The position numbers were made by a program, and so were the translations under genes. This document shows, one piece after another, positions 53,462 to 61,580 of a stretch of DNA of 64,000 bases. The number at the start of each line of letters is the position of its first letter. Position 1 is the stretch's first letter. The stretch covers positions 310,001-374,000 of the forward strand of contig NZ_CP049740.1 of the NCBI RefSeq assembly GCF_011100465.1, read 5' to 3'. The notes under the pieces were generated by a model. The model saw only the letters and a list, made by a program, of their open reading frames with translations. It made no database searches and was not told the DNA's origin. Source of the stretch: Jeotgalibaca arthritidis. Lineage in GTDB: Bacteria > Bacillota > Bacilli > Lactobacillales > Aerococcaceae.

Positions 53462-54628
53462 TTATTTAACTAAATAGAAACGTTTATGATCTTTAATGCC
53501 TGCCAAACAAATTTTTGACGGATCTTCTTTGGTTTCTACGACCACTTCACTACCATCTTGTGGCAGTTGTTGTGAGAAAATCGTTTCGTAATCCGCAACA
53601 GAAATCTGCTGGCGGCTATCGAACAGACTTTTATGTGTTTCAATCGCTAATTGCGACTTGTAGCCTTCTTCTAAAATAGCTGTAAAGAATTCTCCAACCG
53701 CACCTGATCCATAACTAAACAAACCAATACGATCTCCTTCAGCTAATTGACTATCTTGTTCTAATAACGATAACAGTCCAAGGTAAAGTGACCCTGTATA
53801 AATATTTCCGACATTACGGCTGAATGTTGTGCTCAGTTGGAACAGCTCTTGCAGCTCCGCTTGCTTATCTTCATCTGCTTCAGCTAAAATTTCTCTCAGC
53901 GCTTTTAGCCCCATTTTCGTATAAGGTAAATGGAAACAGAATGCCTTAATATCCTCAATCGTCATAGTTGTTTTTTCTTTATATAGATTCCATGTTTCTA
54001 AGAAAAATGAAATGTATTGTTCATTGGAATATTGGCCATCAACCATAGCATATTCTGAATAAGTTGGACGCCAAAAATCCATAATATCTTTTGATAAATA
54101 TGCTGAATTATTTTCTAAGCTCATGATACGTGGATTAGCGCTAACTAGCATCGCTACAGCTCCCGCTCCTTGTGTCACTTCACCACCAGTCGCTAGTCCA
54201 TAACGTGCAATGTCAGTTGCAATAACCAAGGCTTTGCGATCAGGATTTAAGGCAATATGCCCCTTAGCCATTTGAATACCTGCCGTCGCACCATAACAAG
54301 CATGCTTCATTTCAATAGAACGTGCATGAGGCTGAATCCCTAGTAATTGATGAACATATACAGCAGCAGATTTCGATGCGTCGAAGCCACTCTCTGTTCC
54401 TACAATAACTAAGTCAATTTTATCTAAATCGTCTTGCTCTAATATTTGGAAAGCAGCATTTGCCGCCATTGAGACGATATCTTGGCTTAATGGCGTAACA
54501 GCCATTTGACTTTGCCCAATACCAATTGTATATTTTGCTGGTTCATCACCTCGAGCCTCCGCCAATTCATTCATATCAACGTACATGGGAGGTGTATAGA
54601 AACCAATCTTATCTATTCCGATTCTCAT
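53462..54628 (-). CDS. mvaS: Hydroxymethylglutaryl-CoA synthase
   Basis: A 388-residue thiolase-fold enzyme condensing acetyl-CoA with acetoacetyl-CoA to HMG-CoA. It begins RIGIDKIGFYTPP and has the catalytic glutamate in VGTESGFDASKS (near 79), the nucleophile cysteine in EMKHACYGATAG (near 111) and the histidine in FCFHLPYTKMG (near 233). It forms with mvaA the entry to the mevalonate pathway used by cocci of this order. Confidence 0.96.
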   Translation of the reverse strand: MRIGIDKIGFYTPPMYVDMNELAEARGDEPAKYTIGIGQSQMAVTPLSQDIVSMAANAAFQILEQDDLDKIDLVIVGTESGFDASKSAAVYVHQLLGIQPHARSIEMKHACYGATAGIQMAKGHIALNPDRKALVIATDIARYGLATGGEVTQGAGAVAMLVSANPRIMSLENNSAYLSKDIMDFWRPTYSEYAMVDGQYSNEQYISFFLETWNLYKEKTTMTIEDIKAFCFHLPYTKMGLKALREILAEADEDKQAELQELFQLSTTFSRNVGNIYTGSLYLGLLSLLEQDSQLAEGDRIGLFSYGSGAVGEFFTAILEEGYKSQLAIETHKSLFDSRQQISVADYETIFSQQLPQDGSEVVVETKEDPSKICLAGIKDHKRFYLVK

Positions 54629-54789
54629 AGCGATCTCCTTTACTACTACATTTAATAAAACTCCACGTAATTATAGTATGTTGTTTTAAATAATAACACA
54701 AGTTTTTCTTTTTAAACTTAAGCTTATTTTATCATTTCCAACGCTTTTCTCATATCTTTGGTAAAATAAAAGAAATAAGGAGGTAGACT

Positions 54790-55230
54790 ATGACTGTAAT
54801 TATTGATGGAGATGCTTCTCCAGTAAAAACGATTATTTATGAAGAAACAAAAAAGCGTAGCTTGCCCGTTATTTTAGTGACGAGCTTTGCTCATTTTTCT
54901 AATAAAGAAGTTCCTCAACATGTTGAAGTTGTTTATGTTGATTCTGACCGTGAAGCTGCTGACTATCGGATTATGGCGCTCGCCAAAAAAGGTGATCTTT
55001 TGGTTACTCAAGATTACGGCCTCGCTTCTCTAGCACTGGGAAAACAGCTAACTGTCCTACACCATAACGGCTTTCTTTATACGCACCAAAATATTGATCA
55101 ACTATTGGAATCTCGTTATCTCAATGCTCAAATTAGGAAAAGCGGTAAACGAACAAAGGGTCCTAAAGCATTTACTCAAGACGACCGAAATCACTTTCGA
55201 GCAGTTTTAGAAGACCTTTTAGATCAGTAG
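54790..55230 (+). CDS. UPF0178 (YaiI/YqxD, DUF188) family protein
   Basis: A 146-residue protein beginning [11 protein letters not shown] with D..SPVK typical of DUF188, then [34 protein letters not shown], a PIN-like fold with several conserved acidic residues. A nuclease role is suspected for the fold but not established. AAGGAGG precedes the start. It is a single gene with its own terminator. Confidence 0.88.
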   Translation: MTVIIDGDASPVKTIIYEETKKRSLPVILVTSFAHFSNKEVPQHVEVVYVDSDREAADYRIMALAKKGDLLVTQDYGLASLALGKQLTVLHHNGFLYTHQNIDQLLESRYLNAQIRKSGKRTKGPKAFTQDDRNHFRAVLEDLLDQ

Positions 55231-55274
55231 AAGTGAATAGAACTAGCAAATTTGATTTTTATTCACTCTAGCCA

Positions 55275-55328
55275 TCAAAAAAAGCCCTCATTGGACTATC
55301 ACACATAGTCTAGTGAGGGCTTTTATAT
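55275..55328. terminator. Bidirectional terminator
   Basis: AAAAGCCCTCA-TGGACTAT / ATAGTC-AGTGAGGGCTTTT stem between the convergent DUF188 and permease genes. Confidence 0.9.
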
Positions 55329-55329
55329 A

Positions 55330-56712
55330 TTAAGCTGTTTGTGTTACTGTTTCTTCTTTTTCTTTTAAAATAATATTCATAACTAGCGCCACGATTGTTC
55401 CTGCTGAAATTCCTGAAGAGAACAATCCACTTAGGAATGTTGGCAAGCCTACAGTTACTTCTGGTCGGAATGAAACGCCTAGTCCAACTGCTAGAGAAGC
55501 AGCGACAATGATCATGTTACGGTTATTGAATTTAACACGAGATAATGATTGAATACCAGCTGCAGCAACGTTACCAAACATCAATAGTCCTGCTCCACCT
55601 AATACAGGCATTGGCATAATTGAAACAAGTGTTGCAAATTTAGGGAATAAACTCATTAAAATCATAATCACACCTGCTGCGATAGCAACTTTACGAGAAG
55701 CATTGCGAGTCATTGGAATCAAACCAGCATTTTGACTAAATGTTGCAGCTGGTCCTGAACCAAAAATTGGTCCGATAAATGATCCAACACCGTCTGCACG
55801 AACACCAGCAGCGATATCTTCATCTTTCAATTCTGTTTTTGTAACTTGACCAAGTGTTTGCATAACGCCTACTGTTTCGATAACAGTAACTAAGTAACCT
55901 GTCACAAACGGTAGTGCATATTCGAATTTAAAGGTAATACCATATTTGAATAATTGTGGGAAAGCAAACCATGCTGCATCAGAAACTTGTTGGAAATCAA
56001 CCATACCAAGTGGAATACATACGATATAGCCAACAACCGCTCCAATTAAAACAGATAGAGGCGCAATTTTGTTACCACCGTAATGATTAACAACACCAAT
56101 AATCATGAAAACAAAAACAGCAATCATAATATTTAAAGGCGCACCATAGTTAGCAGCACCAACTCCACCAGCTGCCCAATCCATAGCAACAGACATCAAT
56201 GTCATCCCCATTAGAGAAATAACTGAACCTGTTACAACAGGTGGGAAGAATTTCATCAATGGTTTGATAAAATAACTCATAACAATTTCAAGTACAGCTG
56301 CCATCATCGTTCCACCAAAGTAAGCAGCGATACCACCTGTTGCAATAACAGAAGCAGCAGGTCCTACGAAAGCAAAGTCAGTTCCCATAATAGTCGGTAA
56401 ACCTCCACCGACACGGAAAGCTTTCGGACCAATACCTTTTGATTGAATAATCGAAACAATGCCGGATACTAACAACCCTGCACTAACCAGATAAGCAGTA
56501 TCTGCTACACCAAATCCAGCCATACCTGCAATCACTAATGGCACTGCGACTAAACCACCAAAAGCAGTGATAACATTTTGAAAACCTAACACACTAGTTG
56601 TAATAAGATCGGGACTATCTTCTACCCCGTATAATAACTCGTTATCGGTTGTCTCAACTTCTACAGCTGCTTCGTGCATGTTTCCTACGATTTCTTCAAC
56701 ATTGCTTTCCAT
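55330..56712 (-). CDS. NCS2-family nucleobase permease (xanthine/purine type)
   Basis: A 460-residue membrane protein with about twelve to fourteen helices. NCS2 motifs: GFQNVITAFGGLVAVPLVIAG in helix 1, the FVGPAASVIATGG segment, ETVGVMQTLGQ near 295 with the conserved glutamate, and FGSGPAATFSQNAGLI. These import xanthine, uric acid, guanine or uracil with protons. The promoter carries PurBox-like sites, which favours a purine substrate such as xanthine over uracil. There is no phosphoribosyltransferase partner gene. Confidence 0.88.
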   Translation of the reverse strand: MESNVEEIVGNMHEAAVEVETTDNELLYGVEDSPDLITTSVLGFQNVITAFGGLVAVPLVIAGMAGFGVADTAYLVSAGLLVSGIVSIIQSKGIGPKAFRVGGGLPTIMGTDFAFVGPAASVIATGGIAAYFGGTMMAAVLEIVMSYFIKPLMKFFPPVVTGSVISLMGMTLMSVAMDWAAGGVGAANYGAPLNIMIAVFVFMIIGVVNHYGGNKIAPLSVLIGAVVGYIVCIPLGMVDFQQVSDAAWFAFPQLFKYGITFKFEYALPFVTGYLVTVIETVGVMQTLGQVTKTELKDEDIAAGVRADGVGSFIGPIFGSGPAATFSQNAGLIPMTRNASRKVAIAAGVIMILMSLFPKFATLVSIMPMPVLGGAGLLMFGNVAAAGIQSLSRVKFNNRNMIIVAASLAVGLGVSFRPEVTVGLPTFLSGLFSSGISAGTIVALVMNIILKEKEETVTQTA

Positions 56713-56723
56713 AACTTCCTCCT

Positions 56724-56829
56724 ATTTACGAACATTAATTTTATTTTTTTGTTTTATTTTAGTTTTTCGTTTATTTAATCCTATTATAAAGCTTATTATC
56801 AAAAAGTAAACAGATTAAACACGAACAAT
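56724..56829 (-). promoter_or_regulatory. Promoter with PurBox-like sites for the permease
   Basis: ATTTACGAACATT (56724-56736) and AAACACGAACAAT (56817-56829) each match the PurR box AWWWCCGAACWWT at all but one core position; a weaker inverted one (ATAAACGAAAAAC, minus strand) is at 56762-56774. The minus-strand promoter TTTACT-16-TATAAT lies at about 56783-56810, six bases from the second box. Confidence 0.6.
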
Positions 56830-56855
56830 AACTTAATAAGATTAGAATTTTATCA

Positions 56856-56869
56856 TTAAAGCGCTTTAT
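56856..56869. promoter_or_regulatory. Candidate CcpA cre site
   Basis: TTAAAGCGCTTTAT is palindromic around the GCGC core expected of cre. It lies between the permease and PadR promoters and could affect either. Confidence 0.4.
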
Positions 56870-56889
56870 CAATTAAGAAGTTATTTTAC

Positions 56890-56935
56890 TTTACCTGTCG
56901 TAGTAATCGTGCTATAGTAAAGTTACTACGACAGG
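56890..56935 (+). promoter_or_regulatory. padR promoter with palindromic operator
   Basis: CCTGTCGTAGTAA (56894-56906) and TTACTACGACAGG (56923-56935) form a perfect 13-bp inverted repeat. It brackets the -10 TATAGT (56913-56918) and touches the -35 TTTACC (56890-56895, 17-base spacer). A dimeric PadR bound here would block its own promoter. Confidence 0.75.
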
Positions 56936-56958
56936 CGGAGTAAAAAGGAGTTGATAAA

Positions 56959-57288
56959 ATGATTTCAAGTGATATTATGAGAGGCTTTAACGATCTATTA
57001 ATTTTATCCATCCTTGTCGAGAACGATTCCTATGGTTATCAAATCTCCAGTACGATTAAAGATATTTCTCAAGGTAATTATGTTATGAAGGAAACGACGC
57101 TCTACTCTGCATTTTCTCGTCTGGAAAAAAAAGAACTTATTCGTTCCTACTCTTCTTCAGAGACATTTGGAAAGCCAAGAACGTACTATACGATTACGCC
57201 ACTAGGTAAAACTATTTATGATGAAAAAATAGAGGAATGGTCTGCAACAAAAGAATTGATTGATCAATTCATCGGCCACCACGACTAA
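56959..57288 (+). CDS. PadR-family transcriptional regulator
   Basis: A 109-residue winged-helix protein: ILSILVENDSYGYQISSTIK, TLYSAFSRLEKKELIRSY and GKPRTYYTITPLGK are the canonical PadR helices and wing. It is short, of the PadR-s1 type. AAAGGAG precedes the start. The next gene, 15 bases on, is an HAAS-domain membrane protein, the standard partner in PadR-controlled membrane-sensing operons. A perfect palindrome over the promoter suggests autorepression. Confidence 0.93.
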   Translation: MISSDIMRGFNDLLILSILVENDSYGYQISSTIKDISQGNYVMKETTLYSAFSRLEKKELIRSYSSSETFGKPRTYYTITPLGKTIYDEKIEEWSATKELIDQFIGHHD

Positions 57289-57303
57289 TAAGGAGGAATT
57301 ATC

Positions 57304-58275
57304 ATGGAAACAATTTATGCCTACATCGAATCCATTTTTATCAACTTACCTCGAACAACTGAAATGGACCAGCTCAAAGCAGATATGCTCATTAATATGG
57401 AGGATAAATACCTTGCTTTAAAAGAAGCTGGTGTTAGCGATAACGAGGCAATCGGAACAGTATTATCTGAATTTGGTAATATTGATGAAATTATTGAGGA
57501 ATACAATCTGGAAAAAGAGAATGAATCATTTGATTCTGATCCCAATATCCTTTCTCTTTCAAATCAAGAAGCTGAAGCTTTTTTAGTTCATCGAACAAAA
57601 TTTGCATTTGCAATCGCATTAGGTGTTTTTATGTGTATCATTTCAGTCACAATGATGTTTTTAACGATGTCTCTCACACAATGGTTGTTCTCATCAACTG
57701 CTTTTGATTTACTTGGTGTTATTGTTTTATTAGTGATTATCGCCATTGCCGTTGCCCTGTTTATCATATTTGGCTTGAAAGACTCTAACTTTGGCTATGA
57801 TAAAAAAGAACTTGAATTGGATCCTCAATACTATCTTGAAATAAAAAAAGAATACAATCTTTTTAAAACACGCTTTACTTATGCTATCGCCTTCGGTGTA
57901 GCTTTATGTATATTAGGACCAGTTGTCCTATTACTAAGCCTGGTGTTTTTACCTGAATCATATATTGGTGTCTCACTATTACTGAGTTTTATCGCTGTTG
58001 GTGTTTTCTTATTTGTCTTCTTTGGCATTCAAAAGGATAGCTATGAAAAACTACTCCGCATCGGTGAGCATTCGCCTATTCGAGTGAAAGCTAATCAAAT
58101 CCAAGAAACTATTTCATCCATTGTCTTTCCGTTGGCGACCCTTTATTTTCTTTACCAAGGATTCTTCCATGGTAACTGGGATACTGCTTGGGTAGTTTTC
58201 CCTATTGTTGGCATAGGGTTTGTTATTTTTGCAGCGATAGTGGAGGCACTGGCAAATATAAGAGAGAAGAAATGA
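57304..58275 (+). CDS. HAAS (DUF1700) domain membrane protein
   Basis: A 323-residue protein. The N-terminal 75 residues form the HAAS/DUF1700 helical domain (METIYAYIESIFINLP, DMLINMEDKYLALKEAGVSDNEAI, VLSEFGNIDEIIEEYN). Six membrane helices in two similar halves (TKFAFAIALGVFMCIISVTMM and TRFTYAIAFGVALCILGPVVL) follow, which looks like an internal duplication. Such proteins are co-encoded with PadR regulators and are proposed to bind them at the membrane. Confidence 0.85.
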   Translation: METIYAYIESIFINLPRTTEMDQLKADMLINMEDKYLALKEAGVSDNEAIGTVLSEFGNIDEIIEEYNLEKENESFDSDPNILSLSNQEAEAFLVHRTKFAFAIALGVFMCIISVTMMFLTMSLTQWLFSSTAFDLLGVIVLLVIIAIAVALFIIFGLKDSNFGYDKKELELDPQYYLEIKKEYNLFKTRFTYAIAFGVALCILGPVVLLLSLVFLPESYIGVSLLLSFIAVGVFLFVFFGIQKDSYEKLLRIGEHSPIRVKANQIQETISSIVFPLATLYFLYQGFFHGNWDTAWVVFPIVGIGFVIFAAIVEALANIREKK

Positions 58276-58329
58276 CAAATCTATCTTTTTATTAGATAAT
58301 GAAAGAAATAACTGTAGAGGAGTTTTAGA

Positions 58330-58881
58330 ATGTTAGAGAAAATTAGAAATGAAGTTGATAAAGCCGTTCGAGAACTCATTGCTGTTTCAAAACTTGAAGA
58401 TGGGGACATTGTTGTCATTGGTTGCTCTTCAAGTGAAGTCATTAGCGAAAAGATTGGTACGGCTGGTAGTAAGGAAGTTGGCGAATTGATTTTTGAAACA
58501 GCTCAAAAAGCGCTACGTCAACATCAGCTTGTTTTAGCTGCCCAATGCTGTGAGCACTTAAACCGTTCTTTAGTAATTGATCGGAAAATTGCTAAGGCAG
58601 AACGATATACCATCGTTAATGCTGTTCCTCACCTGCACGCAGGCGGCAGCTTTGCAACAGCTGCCTACAATGGAATGGAAGATCCCGTACTAGTAGAAGC
58701 TATTGAAGCAAAAGCTGGATTAGATATTGGTCAAACCTTTATAGGAATGCATATGATTCCAGTTGTTGTTCCTGTTCGCTTATCATTAAACAAAATTGGG
58801 AGTGCTATTTTATCTGCTGCACGGACACGTCCAAAGTCAGTTGGTGGCGAACGCGCTCATTATGATGAAAAACTCAAATAA
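58330..58881 (+). CDS. UPF0340 / TIGR01440 family protein (YwlG-like)
   Basis: A 183-residue conserved cytoplasmic protein with DIVVIGCSSSEVISEKIGTAGS near residue 25, AAQCCEHLNRSLVI near 77, NAVPHLHAGGSFATAAY near 100 and IGMHMIPVVVPVR near 137. This matches the YwlG family of Firmicutes, whose function is unknown. AGAGGAG precedes the start. It has its own terminator shared with the convergent amino-acid transporter operon. Confidence 0.92.
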   Translation: MLEKIRNEVDKAVRELIAVSKLEDGDIVVIGCSSSEVISEKIGTAGSKEVGELIFETAQKALRQHQLVLAAQCCEHLNRSLVIDRKIAKAERYTIVNAVPHLHAGGSFATAAYNGMEDPVLVEAIEAKAGLDIGQTFIGMHMIPVVVPVRLSLNKIGSAILSAARTRPKSVGGERAHYDEKLK

Positions 58882-58914
58882 AAAAATGTCGGGAAATTTT
58901 CCCGACATTTTTTA
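58881..58914. terminator. Bidirectional terminator
   Basis: AAAAATGTCGGGAAA / TTTCCCGACATTTTT palindrome between the YwlG-like gene and the convergent transporter operon. Confidence 0.92.
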
Positions 58915-59757
58915 TTATTCTTCAGATGAATTTTCTTCCATCAATTGAACATTTTTCAAGATTAATTCATCTACTTTACCAGCTTCTTGTAGGTCATTCA
59001 AAATGCCATTAACCGTTGTTAAGAACGCTTCGTTACCCTTTTGAACTGCGATTGCTGCTTCATTTGCCTCACTAGCAATATCAAGGTTAGCAACCATCAA
59101 GTTGTCATTTTCTTTTGCATATTGGTTTGCTACAGTTTCAACCATCAAGATGGCATCTACTTTACCCGTATTTAATGAAAGGATTGCTGTTCCCCATTTA
59201 CCAACTGATTGTAAATAGTTATCTGCATAAGCTTCTTTCAAGAAATCTTCTTGGATTGTTGATTTTTGTGTAGCCCATTTTGCGTCATCTAATGATTCAG
59301 GAGATGTGTACTTTTCACCGTCCTCTTTTCTAATTAAGACAACATCTTCCGTTGTCACATAAATATCTGTGAAATCAACACTTTCAGCACGTTCAGCGGT
59401 TGGGTTCATTCCTGCAATAACAAGGTCAACTTTTCCTGTTGAAAGAGCTGGAATCAACCCATCAAAGTCCATATCTTTTACAATAAGCTCAACACCTAAT
59501 TCAGTTGCAATCTCATTGGCAATATCAATATCGAAACCAACGATTTCGTCTTTCCCATTTTTTACTAAATGCCATTCGTATGGTGGGTAATCAGCTGTTG
59601 TTGCAATCACTAACTCACCTTTATCTTGAATTTGTGCTAGTTTATCTTTCGATGTGTTTGCTGAAGAATCACTAGATGCTCCTTCATTTGCGCCGCATGC
59701 AGCTAATGCTGCCATACTCATTAATCCCATTACACCTTTTAGCCAAGTCTTTTTCAT
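58915..59757 (-). CDS. Polar amino-acid ABC transporter substrate-binding lipoprotein
   Basis: A 280-residue lipoprotein (lipobox LAAC, then GANEG). It is an SBP_bac_3 protein with ADYPPYEW, VGFDIDIANEIATEL, IAGMNPTAERAESVDFT and KVDAILMVETVA. The TAERA..VDF segment is typical of basic/polar amino-acid receptors. It is the last gene of the permease-ATPase-receptor operon headed by a T-box whose specifier reads CGC, so arginine is the likely ligand, although histidine or lysine cannot be excluded. Confidence 0.92.
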   Translation of the reverse strand: MKKTWLKGVMGLMSMAALAACGANEGASSDSSANTSKDKLAQIQDKGELVIATTADYPPYEWHLVKNGKDEIVGFDIDIANEIATELGVELIVKDMDFDGLIPALSTGKVDLVIAGMNPTAERAESVDFTDIYVTTEDVVLIRKEDGEKYTSPESLDDAKWATQKSTIQEDFLKEAYADNYLQSVGKWGTAILSLNTGKVDAILMVETVANQYAKENDNLMVANLDIASEANEAAIAVQKGNEAFLTTVNGILNDLQEAGKVDELILKNVQLMEENSSEE

Positions 59758-59781
59758 CTTCCATTCCTCCTAATGCTTTTT

Positions 59782-60504
59782 TTATAATACTTTAGATAAG
59801 AAATTTTGTGTACGTTCGTTTTGAGGTTGATCAAATAGTTGTTCTGGCGTACCTTGTTCAACAATATAACCCTCATCCATAAACAAGATGCGATCGCCCA
59901 CTTCTCTAGCAAATCCCATTTCATGTGTCACAACAACCATGGTCATGCCATTCGTTGCTAAGTTTTTCATAACCTGTAATACTTCGCCAACCATTTCAGG
60001 ATCAAGCGCTGACGTTGGTTCATCAAACAACATCATTTTCGGTTGCATAGCTAAGGCACGTGCAATAGCTATCCGTTGTTTTTGACCACCTGATAATGAG
60101 TTAGGATAAGCTTCCGCTTTATCCGCAAGTCCCATACTTTGAAGTAAGTCTGTTGCAATTTGATGTGCTTCTCCTTTTGATACTTTATTAATTTGAAGTG
60201 GACCAATGGTAATATTTTGCAATACAGTCAAATGAGGGAACAGATTGAAGTTTTGAAAAACCATTCCCATCTTTGTTCTCACTTCATCAATATTAACACC
60301 CTTTTGATTAATCACTTGGTTATCAAAGAGTACCTCTCCTGATGTTGGTTCTTCCAGAAGATTCAAGCAGCGAAGAAAGGTACTTTTACCAGAACCAGAA
60401 GGACCAATGACAACGACTACTTCGCCTTCTTTAATTTCTTCATTGATACCTTTTAGAACTTCCTTCTCACCAAATGATTTTTTTAAGTTATTTGTTTTAA
60501 TCAC
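59782..60504 (-). CDS. Polar amino-acid ABC transporter ATP-binding protein
   Basis: A 240-residue ATPase: Walker [11 protein letters not shown]-loop [12 protein letters not shown], signature LSGGQKQR, Walker [13 protein letters not shown] and switch VVVTHEMGF. It energises the permease whose gene it overlaps by eight bases. It is strikingly like the orphan ATPase at 4174-4908 over its whole length, so the latter may be a duplicated copy. Confidence 0.95.
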   Translation of the reverse strand: MIKTNNLKKSFGEKEVLKGINEEIKEGEVVVVIGPSGSGKSTFLRCLNLLEEPTSGEVLFDNQVINQKGVNIDEVRTKMGMVFQNFNLFPHLTVLQNITIGPLQINKVSKGEAHQIATDLLQSMGLADKAEAYPNSLSGGQKQRIAIARALAMQPKMMLFDEPTSALDPEMVGEVLQVMKNLATNGMTMVVVTHEMGFAREVGDRILFMDEGYIVEQGTPEQLFDQPQNERTQNFLSKVL

Positions 60505-61147
60505 TTTGTTTCAACCTTCTTTCAAATAGTTCAACTAGCTTACTTGCAATCGATGTTAAGACAAAATAGAATGCAGCAGCGATAACGTAAGGCATAAATG
60601 GCATATAAGTTGCACCCGCCACTACTTGCGCATTAAACATCAAGTCACGCATACCAACGACTGAAATGATTGCTGATTCTTTCATCAACGTAACAAATTC
60701 GTTCCCCAAAGCAGGTAAGATATTTTTCAAGGCTTGCGGATAAATAATTTGACGCATGGCTAGGTTTTGATTCATTCCGATAGAGCGTGCTGCTTCCATC
60801 TGGCCTTTATCTACCGCTTGAATACCCGCACGGATAATTTCAGCGATGTAGGCTGCTGAGTTTAAGGCGATGGTAATCACACCGGACATAAAGTCTGGCA
60901 GCTGGATATTAATCACGTAAAGGCCATAATAAATAATAAAGAGTTGAACGAGCAATGGTGTGCCTCGAACAATTTGAATATAAGCTTGCGCTGGTATACG
61001 AGCAAGTGGGTTTTTCGACATTTTCATGACTGCTAGCAATGACCCAAATAAAACTCCCATAAAAATTGCGATAAAAGATAGTGCAATGGTATAACCTGCT
61101 CCTTTAAAATAGAGCGGCAAATACGCACTAAAGAAATCGATCGACAT
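60497..61147 (-). CDS. Polar amino-acid ABC transporter permease
   Basis: A 216-residue inner-membrane subunit of the HisM/GlnP type with five helices and the EAA loop [33 protein letters not shown], preceded by [15 protein letters not shown]. It is the first gene of the operon, about 20 bases after the T-box terminator. Confidence 0.95.
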   Translation of the reverse strand: MSIDFFSAYLPLYFKGAGYTIALSFIAIFMGVLFGSLLAVMKMSKNPLARIPAQAYIQIVRGTPLLVQLFIIYYGLYVINIQLPDFMSGVITIALNSAAYIAEIIRAGIQAVDKGQMEAARSIGMNQNLAMRQIIYPQALKNILPALGNEFVTLMKESAIISVVGMRDLMFNAQVVAGATYMPFMPYVIAAAFYFVLTSIASKLVELFERRLKQSD

Positions 61148-61177
61148 AATTAAAACTCCTTTTTTTCATTGTAGGTA

Positions 61178-61458
61178 CAAAAAAACCGTCCCCTACATAT
61201 ATTCTATAATATGCAAGAGACGGGTCAAAGTTCATTGATTCCGCGGTACCACTCTAGTTGACGTGCTCAAAGACACATCCACCTCATTTTAGTAACGCAT
61301 GATTTGCGGAAAAAGCTACTAGTTTCACTTTTTCATCCATAAAGTGCGGTTCAACAAGAATTTTCTGATAGGCTTACACTCTGCCCTATCTCGCTTTGAG
61401 AAATGGTTCTTATCTACTCTCTTTATGATTGATTATTTTATATTTAGTTTTTTAATCT
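61178..61458 (-). promoter_or_regulatory. T-box riboswitch, specifier CGC (arginine)
   Basis: A complete T-box on the minus strand. The specifier loop is AGUA (5') and GAACCGCA (3'), framed by CAUAAAG/CUUUAUG and GAUAAGAA/UUCUUGUU helices; the specifier CGC is at 61346-61348. The Stem I apex is AGCGAG-AUAGG..CCUAUC. The antiterminator T-box AGAGUGGUACCGCGG is at 61241-61255, and a 15-bp terminator with a U-tract is at 61178-61223. Uncharged tRNA-Arg(GCG/ICG) should switch on the transporter. Confidence 0.88.
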
Positions 61459-61464
61459 GACTGT

Positions 61465-61493
61465 ATTTTATTGAATGGGATAAGAAATGTCAA
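61465..61493 (-). promoter_or_regulatory. Sigma-A promoter of the T-box operon
   Basis: TTGACA (61488-61493), 17-base spacer, TAAAAT (61465-61470). Confidence 0.88.
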
Positions 61494-61525
61494 TAGTCTT
61501 TCTCATATTTTTCTCATTCATTTTC

Positions 61526-61566
61526 GATAAGTCACTTATTAATGACTTATAATAAGTGATTTATCA
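61526..61566. other. Long inverted repeat between pepF and the T-box promoter
   Basis: GATAAGTCACTTATT / AATAAGTGATTTATC, a 15-bp stem with one G-U and a loop of about ten bases (which itself repeats GACTTAT). It lies 15-55 bases after the pepF stop but has no U-tract, so it is either a weak terminator, an RNA-stability hairpin or a protein-binding site. Confidence 0.5.
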
Positions 61567-61580
61567 TTATCTGTCAACTT

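Noticed and set aside
55330..56712. Uracil permease (pyrP/uraA)
   Set aside because: The fold allows it, but no PyrR-type leader or pyr gene is present, and PurBox-like sites point to purines.
61526..61566. Strong terminator for pepF
   Set aside because: The hairpin is good but there is no U-tract, so it is listed as an inverted repeat only.
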